In this document: piece after piece, positions 6,203-11,195 of the stretch | How positions within the stretch are numbered: position 1 is the first letter of the stretch | How the letters are laid out: each line of letters starts with the position of its first letter | Assembly (NCBI GenBank): GCA_964480635.1 | Contig: CAYZQE010000080.1 | Location: 1 to 11,195 of the forward strand | Direction of reading: 5' to 3' | From: CAYZQE01 sp964480635 | GTDB lineage: Bacteria > Pseudomonadota > Gammaproteobacteria > GCA-001735895 | DNA length: 11,195 nt | Program-made: the position numbers and the translations under genes | The notes under the pieces: model-generated | Told to the model about the DNA's origin: nothing | Databases searched by the model: none | What the model saw: the letters and a program-made list of their open reading frames with translations, nothing else

Positions 6203-7378
6203 ATGAGCCAACACTTAATGAATACCTACTTACCTCTCCCTGTGAGCTTTACACACGGTGACGGGCACACCTTGTGGGATCAAAATGGTAAACAATATTT
6301 TGATGCATTATGCGGCATCTCGGTAACTAGCCTTGGGCATAACCACCCTGCCGTTACCAAAGCTATAAAACACCAAGCCGAGCAGCTTTTACATACGTCT
6401 AATTTATATCATATCGAAAATCAGCAAGCATTAGCCGACACCTTATGCACTCATTCAGCAATGGAACGCGTATTTTTTAGTAACTCTGGTGCTGAGGCAA
6501 ATGAAGCCGCTATTAAATTAGCGCGTTTATATGGTCATCATAAAGCAATAAATGAACCTCAAATTATCGTGATGGAACATAGTTTTCATGGTCGTACTAT
6601 GGCAACCTTATCAGCGACAGGTAATCGTAAGGTACAGGCGGGTTTTGAGCCCTTAGTGAAAGGTTTTGTGCGCGCCCCTTATAATGATGTTGAGGCCATT
6701 AAAGCCATTGCAGACAATAACCCCAACGTTGTCGCTATTTTAGTCGAACCTATTCAAGGTGAAGGCGGCATTGTGATACCTGATAATGATTACCTCCCCC
6801 AATTAAAAGCTATTTGCGAAGCGAACGAATGGTTATTAATGCTGGATGAAATTCAAACAGGAATAGCGCGAAGCGGTCAATTATTTGCCTTCCAACATTA
6901 TGACTTTACCCCTGATGTGATGACCCTTGCTAAAGCCCTTGGTAATGGTATTCCAATTGGTGCGTGCCTAGCACAAGGTATTGCTGCAGAGATGTTTAAA
7001 CCAGGCAATCATGGCTCTACTTTTGGTGGTAATCCATTTGCTTGCAAAGTGGCTAGCGCGGTATTAAAAGTAATTATTGACGAAAACCTTGCAGACAATG
7101 CCTCTAAACAAGGTGCAATTTTAGTCAATGCTCTTAATCACGCATTATCTGATAACGCTGCAATTAAAGACATACGCCATAAAGGTTTACTGGTTGGCAT
7201 TACATTAGACAGACCGTGTGGCGCATTAGTTGGCATAGCCCTAGAAAATGGGCTACTACTCAACGTCACGGCAGATAGCGTGATCCGTTTATTACCACCC
7301 ATTAATATGACTGACGCTGACACTCAAGCATTAGCCGAATCTCTCGTAAACTGCATAATGCAGTTTTTACAATCATAA
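6203..7378 (+). CDS. argD: Acetylornithine aminotransferase
   Basis: A cytosolic PLP-dependent class III aminotransferase. It transfers an amino group from glutamate to N-acetylglutamate 5-semialdehyde, giving N-acetylornithine, the fourth step of arginine synthesis. Visible motifs: SNSGAEANEAAIKLAR (93-108, PLP phosphate-binding region), VEPIQGEGG (181-189), LDEIQTGIARSG (214-225, Asp contacting the PLP ring), TLAKALGNGIPIGA (241-254) with Lys244 as the Schiff-base lysine, GSTFGGNP (271-278) and the C-terminal RLLPPI (362-367). At 391 residues the length is normal for ArgD, and the N-terminus YLPLPVSFTHGDG fits the family. The ribosome-binding site is weak. It is 15 bp upstream of argF and surely co-transcribed with it. 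Some ArgD proteins also act as succinyldiaminopimelate aminotransferases in lysine synthesis. Confidence 0.95.
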   Translation: MSQHLMNTYLPLPVSFTHGDGHTLWDQNGKQYFDALCGISVTSLGHNHPAVTKAIKHQAEQLLHTSNLYHIENQQALADTLCTHSAMERVFFSNSGAEANEAAIKLARLYGHHKAINEPQIIVMEHSFHGRTMATLSATGNRKVQAGFEPLVKGFVRAPYNDVEAIKAIADNNPNVVAILVEPIQGEGGIVIPDNDYLPQLKAICEANEWLLMLDEIQTGIARSGQLFAFQHYDFTPDVMTLAKALGNGIPIGACLAQGIAAEMFKPGNHGSTFGGNPFACKVASAVLKVIIDENLADNASKQGAILVNALNHALSDNAAIKDIRHKGLLVGITLDRPCGALVGIALENGLLLNVTADSVIRLLPPINMTDADTQALAESLVNCIMQFLQS

Positions 7379-7393
7379 AAATTAGAGACTATT

Positions 7394-8296
7394 ATGTCGA
7401 CTCAACATTTTTTAAGCCTATTAGATTTTAGCCCAACTGAACTTCACGATTTAGTAAAGCATGCCATTGATGTTAAACAAAACCTAAAAAAAGGTATTTC
7501 ACACCGTCCATTAGAGGGCAAAGTGTTAGCCATGATTTTTGAAAAGTCATCGACTAGAACCCGCGTTTCTTTTGAAACAGGTATGGTACAACTGGGCGGT
7601 CACGCTATGTTCTTATCACCTCGTGATAGCCAATTAGGCCGTGGCGAACCCATTGCAGATAGTGCAAAAGTTATTTCAAGCATGGTTGATGGCGTTATGA
7701 TTAGAACCTTTGGTCATGATCGTCTGTGTGAATTTGCAGCCCATTCTAATGCCCCTGTCATTAATGGCTTAACCGATTTATTGCACCCTTGCCAATTATT
7801 AGCCGATATACAAACGTGGTTTGAAGTTCGTGGCGATATAAAAGGCGCTACCGTGGCTTGGATTGGAGATGGCAATAACATGTGCCATTCATACATTAAC
7901 GCGGCTCGTCGGTTTGATTTTAAGCTCAATATCGCTTGCCCAGAAGGTTATGACCCCTTACCTGAGGTTGCCGACCCAGCAGCTGATAGAATTAAAATTT
8001 ATCGCAGCACCGAAGAAGCCTGTAAAAATGCTGATCTCATTGTGACTGACGTGTGGGCCAGCATGGGCCAAGAAGAAGAACAGAAATTACGCGAAAATGA
8101 CTTTAAAGCCATTCATGTCAACCAACAAGCCATGAACGTTGCCGATAAAGATGCCATTTTTATGCATTGCCTACCCGCACACCGAGGTGAAGAAGTAAGT
8201 GCTGAAGTGATTGATGGCAAACAAAGTGTGGTTTGGCAAGAAGCCGAAAATCGTTTACATGCTCAAAAGGCATTGCTAGAAAAATTAATGGCTTAA
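7394..8296 (+). CDS. argF: Ornithine carbamoyltransferase, anabolic
   Basis: A cytosolic enzyme that joins carbamoyl phosphate and ornithine to give citrulline. It shows the complete signature set: SSTRTR (52-57, carbamoyl phosphate), HPCQLLAD (131-138), IGDGNNMCHSY (157-167), DVWASMGQE (219-227, ornithine side) and HCLPAHRGEE (258-267, with the catalytic Cys). The opening HFLSLLDFSPTEL and the 300-residue length match the Pseudomonas-type anabolic ArgF rather than the longer enterobacterial ArgI or the catabolic ArcB. It follows argD by 15 bp as the second gene of the operon. The Shine-Dalgarno site is weak (GAGA), so translation may depend on argD. Confidence 0.96.
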   Translation: MSTQHFLSLLDFSPTELHDLVKHAIDVKQNLKKGISHRPLEGKVLAMIFEKSSTRTRVSFETGMVQLGGHAMFLSPRDSQLGRGEPIADSAKVISSMVDGVMIRTFGHDRLCEFAAHSNAPVINGLTDLLHPCQLLADIQTWFEVRGDIKGATVAWIGDGNNMCHSYINAARRFDFKLNIACPEGYDPLPEVADPAADRIKIYRSTEEACKNADLIVTDVWASMGQEEEQKLRENDFKAIHVNQQAMNVADKDAIFMHCLPAHRGEEVSAEVIDGKQSVVWQEAENRLHAQKALLEKLMA

Positions 8297-8312
8297 TTTA
8301 TTTTATATGCAA

Positions 8313-8418
8313 GGGGTTGGAGTCAAAATGCAAACACTTGCACAGTTATAATTAGTGACATAACAACTGCAATCTAAAATTTATGTTTGTACTGATTTGT
8401 CTCCAATAATGCGACCCC
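8313..8418. repeat. Long imperfect palindrome in the argF-argA spacer (MITE- or REP-like)
   Basis: The left arm at 8313-8335 (ggggttggagtcaaaatgca then aac) faces the right arm at 8385-8418 (gtttgtactg, atttgtctccaat, aatgcgacccc). The ends gggg(t)/(a)cccc, the core ggagtcaaa/tttgtctcc and the inner caaac/gtttg pair, with unpaired insertions between. The ~49-nt middle also has weak inverted similarity. It may act as a transcript-ending or -stabilising structure between argF and argA, or be a decayed mobile repeat. A TATAAT at 8347-8352 could be a -10 box, but no well-spaced -35 is visible. Confidence 0.5.
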
Positions 8419-8467
8419 ACCCCCAATACTGCATGACAAGATGCTTTGACAATAATACACTCTAGCT

Positions 8468-9775
8468 ATGCTTTCTAAACATAAACCTTATATTGATTGG
8501 TTCCGCGATGCGGCTCCATACATTAATGCTCATCGCGGTAAAACTGTGGTTATTGCTTTATCGGGTGATGCAGTTGTCAACAAACCCATCGAACGCTTTA
8601 TTCATGATATTGCCTTATTGCATTTTTTAGGTGTTAAAGTCATTTTAGTGCATGGCAGCCGCATACAAACCCAACAGCAATTAAAAACACTTAATTTAGA
8701 ATCAAATTTTCATAATAATATTCGCATCACCACAGCAGAAACATTAAACCCTGTTGTGCAAGCAGCGGCTCAGGTAAGTGCACAGTTAACGGCCTTATTT
8801 TCTACCGGATTACCCAATACATCCATGTCAGGAGCTTGCATTACCGTGAGCTCTGGCAATTATATTAGCGCCATGCCGCTGGGTGTTTTAGATGGTATTG
8901 ACATGCAACATTCTGGCAAGGTACGCGATGTACAATGCCATGCTATTAATCAGTTACTCGAACAGAACCACTTAATTATTTTATCCAACATCGCTTTTTC
9001 TAAAACAGGTGAAATTTTTAATCTATCCATGAGTGAAGTCGCAACACAAACGGCTATTAAATTAAATGTCGATAAACTTATTTTTATGACCGACAGTGAT
9101 TTTCACCAATCACAAAATAACTTTAGTAGTGGCTCAGAAGTGAGAAACTGGATTGCAACTCAACAATTATCAGCTCAAGAAACCGACATCATGCAACACG
9201 CTGCTAAAGCAGCTGACCACAAAGTAAATCGAGTACACTTAATTAACCAACACACTGATGGCAGCTTATTACTCGAACTATTCACTCGTGATGGTTGTGG
9301 TTCATTAATAAGCAACCAAGATTATCAAGGCTTAAGGCATGCCAAATTAGATGATGTCACGGGTATTTTTGAATTAATTCAACCTTTAGTAAATGAAGGG
9401 AAATTAGTGCCACGCTCTAAAGAACAGCTAAAACAAGACATTTTACAATTTAGCGTTATTGAAATAGATGGATTAATAACGGCGTGTGCTGCCTATGTTG
9501 CAATAGAAGACGAGTATGCTGAATTTTTTTGTTTAGCGGTACACGAAGATTATCAAAACAATGGTTTTGCCTCTCGACTACTCAAACATATTGAGCAGCA
9601 AGCCCAGTCTCAAAATATTAGTACGCTTTTTAGTTTATCAACGCAAGCTGAACATTGGTTTTTAGACAAGGGCTTTGTCAGTGGTGATATTTCTATCCTA
9701 CCTAAATCCAAGAAAAACGTGATTGATACTAAACGTCAATCTAAAATTCTTTATAAAAAACTAAATAATATCTAA
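8468..9775 (+). CDS. argA: Amino-acid N-acetyltransferase (N-acetylglutamate synthase)
   Basis: A cytosolic enzyme that acetylates glutamate with acetyl-CoA, the first step of arginine synthesis and normally feedback-inhibited by arginine. Residues ~1-285 form the amino-acid-kinase-fold domain that binds arginine: AHRGKTVVIALSGDAV (21-36), LHFLGVKVILVHGSR (51-65), MPLGVLDGID (136-145) and HSGKVRD (148-154). Residues ~288-435 are the GNAT domain, with RSKEQLKQDI (316-325), the acetyl-CoA loop AVHEDYQNNGFASRLL (357-372), HWFLDKGF (396-403) and LPKSKK (411-416). These align block by block with E. coli ArgA and the length is similar. The start gives the family N-terminus, but no Shine-Dalgarno sequence is evident before it. 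TTGACA at 8446-8451 lies too close to the ATG to be a normal -35. Its stop shares one base with the next ATG. Confidence 0.95.
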   Translation: MLSKHKPYIDWFRDAAPYINAHRGKTVVIALSGDAVVNKPIERFIHDIALLHFLGVKVILVHGSRIQTQQQLKTLNLESNFHNNIRITTAETLNPVVQAAAQVSAQLTALFSTGLPNTSMSGACITVSSGNYISAMPLGVLDGIDMQHSGKVRDVQCHAINQLLEQNHLIILSNIAFSKTGEIFNLSMSEVATQTAIKLNVDKLIFMTDSDFHQSQNNFSSGSEVRNWIATQQLSAQETDIMQHAAKAADHKVNRVHLINQHTDGSLLLELFTRDGCGSLISNQDYQGLRHAKLDDVTGIFELIQPLVNEGKLVPRSKEQLKQDILQFSVIEIDGLITACAAYVAIEDEYAEFFCLAVHEDYQNNGFASRLLKHIEQQAQSQNISTLFSLSTQAEHWFLDKGFVSGDISILPKSKKNVIDTKRQSKILYKKLNNI

Positions 9776-10695
9776 TGGCTTTTGATCTCAGCAATTTACT
9801 TGTTATCGGCATTTCATCTCGCGCCCTGTTTGATCTCAACATGGAAAATGAAATCTATGAAAAAGATGGCTTAGAGGCTTATTGCAAATATCAGCTCGAA
9901 CATGAAAGTGATATTTTAGCGCCTGGCACAGGGTTTGCGCTCATCGAAGCCATGCTAAAAATTAACGAACTCAGTGATCAAAAAAAACGCGTTGAAGTCG
10001 TCATTATTTCACGTAACTCTGCCGATACGAGTTTACGAATTTCAAACTCAATCAATCATTACAATTTAGAAATTACCCGTGCAGCCTTTACAGGAGGTGA
10101 ACCTGTTGCAAAATATCTTAACGCTTTTGATGTCGATTTGTTTCTATCTGCCACTGAAAAAGACGTTCAAGATGCCGCTGAAGCACACATTGCATCAGGT
10201 ATTATCTATGACACACCCACAAACAATGGTCATCACGAATCTTTAGAACAAATTCGCATTGCTTTTGATGGAGATGCTGTTTTATTTTCAGAAGAGTCCG
10301 AAAATATCTATCAAACTCAAGGCTTAGATGCATTTTTAGAGCATGAGAAAAGCAATGTTCAAAAACCATTGCCAGAGGGGCCTTTTGCTAAATTTTTAAA
10401 AACCATATCGTTTATGCAATTTGATTTAAACAACAATAGCCAAACAAGCAATATTATTCCTCCTATCCGCACCGCATTAGTCACTGCACGTAATAGCCCA
10501 GCACATGAGCGCGTGATACGAACGCTTCGTACTTGGAATGTGCGTATAGACGAGACGTTTTTTTTAGGTGGCGTTGCTAAGGATCGTGTACTAGCTTCGT
10601 TTAAGCCACATATCTTCTTTGATGACCAGCATAACCATTGTGGGCCGGCTTCTAAGGTTGTACCTACGGCACGGGTGCCTGTTAAAGGACCTTAA
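9775..10695 (+). CDS. Cytosolic 5'-nucleotidase (NT5C1 / PF06189 family)
   Basis: Predicted to dephosphorylate nucleoside 5'-monophosphates in the cytosol. The 306-residue protein carries the blocks of the bacterial relatives of animal cytosolic 5'-nucleotidase I: ISSRALFDL (13-21), ISRNSADTSLR (78-88), AFTGGEP (104-110), AFDGDAVLFSEE (163-174, acidic HAD-type motif), TARNSPAHERVIRTLR (237-252) and HIFFDDQ (279-285). The ATG overlaps the argA stop as TAATG and there is no separate ribosome site, so it is probably translated by re-initiation after argA. No biochemical link to arginine synthesis is known to me. Preferred nucleotide is unknown. No strong terminator is visible in the 106 bp before the convergent gene. 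Confidence 0.88.
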   Translation: MAFDLSNLLVIGISSRALFDLNMENEIYEKDGLEAYCKYQLEHESDILAPGTGFALIEAMLKINELSDQKKRVEVVIISRNSADTSLRISNSINHYNLEITRAAFTGGEPVAKYLNAFDVDLFLSATEKDVQDAAEAHIASGIIYDTPTNNGHHESLEQIRIAFDGDAVLFSEESENIYQTQGLDAFLEHEKSNVQKPLPEGPFAKFLKTISFMQFDLNNNSQTSNIIPPIRTALVTARNSPAHERVIRTLRTWNVRIDETFFLGGVAKDRVLASFKPHIFFDDQHNHCGPASKVVPTARVPVKGP

Positions 10696-10801
10696 AGCCC
10701 TTTCTTCTTGTTCATAAAGGCTTATAGCTTTGATTAGAGAGTGCTTTTACATCCATACGCACACACATTTCGCAAGGGCATGGGTGATTAACCACAAAGC
10801 G

Positions 10802-11035
10802 CTAATTAGCCGCTATCAAGCTCTGCAAAGAACCTGCACACTCTGACGCCGAACGCCCAAGATCAGTCAAATACCCACCATCCTTTTGCGTTGTTAAGCC
10901 TTTATCAAATAAACTTTGTGCCGCTGTAATCACACCGTCATCTGCATCATGATGGATTTTTAAACCTTCCATCGTTGTTTCGGGATAACGTAATAATAAA
11001 TTTAATTCTGCAATTGAATCTGCTGTAAAGCTCAT
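10802..11035 (-). CDS. TIGR02647-family small protein (possible DNA-binding)
   Basis: The 77-residue protein matches the small conserved gammaproteobacterial family TIGR02647: MSFTADSIAELNLLLRY at the start, EGLKIHHDA in the middle, and ITAAQSLFDKGLTTQKDGGYLTDLGRSASE towards the end. The last part has the look of a winged-helix segment, which is why some databases label the family as DNA-binding. No function has been shown to my knowledge. The start is supported by GAGGAT at 11042-11047. A TATACT box (minus strand, 11056-11061) lies 20 bp before the ATG, giving a very short leader, though the -35 is poor. It converges with the 5'-nucleotidase gene, and the 106-bp gap between them shows no strong terminator. 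Confidence 0.85.
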   Translation of the reverse strand: MSFTADSIAELNLLLRYPETTMEGLKIHHDADDGVITAAQSLFDKGLTTQKDGGYLTDLGRSASECAGSLQSLIAAN

Positions 11036-11099
11036 AGACCATCCTCTTTTTTATTAGTATATATGATGAATACTTGGTTTTTAGCATTAAAAACAAAAA

Positions 11100-11121
11100 C
11101 GGCGAAACAAATGTTTCGCCG
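11100..11121 (-). terminator. Rho-independent terminator of an off-window minus-strand gene
   Basis: A perfect 9-bp stem, cggcgaaac (11100-11108) and gtttcgccg (11113-11121), encloses a 4-nt loop. On the minus strand it is followed by gtttttgttttt, a good T-tract. An A-run on the plus-strand right side also puts T residues before it on the minus strand. It lies upstream of the TIGR02647 gene, so it must serve a gene entering from the right. Confidence 0.88.
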
Positions 11122-11172
11122 CTAAAAAAACAATTAAATACTTAAGGAGACCCTGATTAACTCCATAAACTT

Positions 11173-11195
11173 TTACGATCTATCAAGCCATTCTA
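11173..11195 (-). CDS. Possible C-terminal end of a gene entering from the right
   Basis: One minus-strand frame is open from the window edge, reading EWLDRS and then TAA at 11173-11175. The minus-strand terminator begins about 50 bp further on, which fits a gene ending here. The other two minus frames hit stops at once: one has TAG at the edge codon, the other TGA after three codons. Six codons are too few to name a family, and the reading frame is chosen only by context. Confidence 0.3.

Noticed and set aside
7138..8045. Small frames overlapping argD and argF (7138-7323, 7714-7929, 7863-8045)
   Set aside because: They overlap strongly conserved enzyme motifs in the true frames and have no support of their own.
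11143..11160. Ribosome-binding site for a plus-strand gene at the right edge (aaggag)
   Set aside because: No ATG, GTG or TTG follows at a suitable distance; stops lie in the nearby plus frames.
11157..11195. Minus-strand gene end reading NGLIDRKSLWS then TAA
   Set aside because: The codon just before it at the window edge is TAG, so this frame is closed; the frame ending at 11173 is the better candidate.

Overview
The window looks like chromosomal DNA of a low-GC gammaproteobacterium. The evidence is the Pseudomonas-like anabolic ArgF, the fused two-domain ArgA (amino-acid-kinase fold plus GNAT) of the gammaproteobacterial type, a TIGR02647-type small protein, and an asparagine-synthase-family amidotransferase resembling the N-acetylglutaminylglutamine (NAGGN) enzyme of Pseudomonas-like bacteria. 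Genus cannot be fixed from the sequence. A marine or osmotically variable habitat is only an inference from the amidotransferase.

Layout. Positions 1-221 hold three kinds of short tandem repeat and a hairpin. Positions 222-2186 (minus) encode a lipoprotein S9 prolyl-oligopeptidase. Positions 2187-3529 are an accessory patch: a degenerate extra copy of the 3' end of the neighbouring amidotransferase gene (2291-2450), a RelE/HigB-like toxin and HTH antitoxin pair with a 25-bp palindromic operator, and a perfect 37-bp tandem repeat carrying a REP-like motif (gggggacagaccacg). Positions 3530-5305 (minus) hold the intact amidotransferase. A divergent spacer separates it from a short PuuD-like membrane protein (5469-6068, plus), which ends in a strong intrinsic terminator.

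Positions 6203-10695 (plus) are core metabolism. argD (acetylornithine aminotransferase) and argF (ornithine carbamoyltransferase) are 15 bp apart. A spacer with a long imperfect palindrome follows, then argA (N-acetylglutamate synthase), whose stop codon overlaps the start of a cytosolic 5'-nucleotidase by one base. ArgA performs the first step of arginine synthesis, ArgD the fourth, and ArgF makes citrulline from ornithine. A convergent TIGR02647-family gene (10802-11035, minus) follows, and a minus-strand terminator near the right edge marks the end of another gene lying mostly outside the window.

The most interesting feature is the toxin-antitoxin patch. It lies between two direct copies of the last ~160 bp of the amidotransferase gene, one functional and one decayed. 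REP-like motifs sit near both junctions. This looks like the scar of an insertion or recombination that placed the module at the gene's 3' end while leaving or supplying an intact C-terminus.
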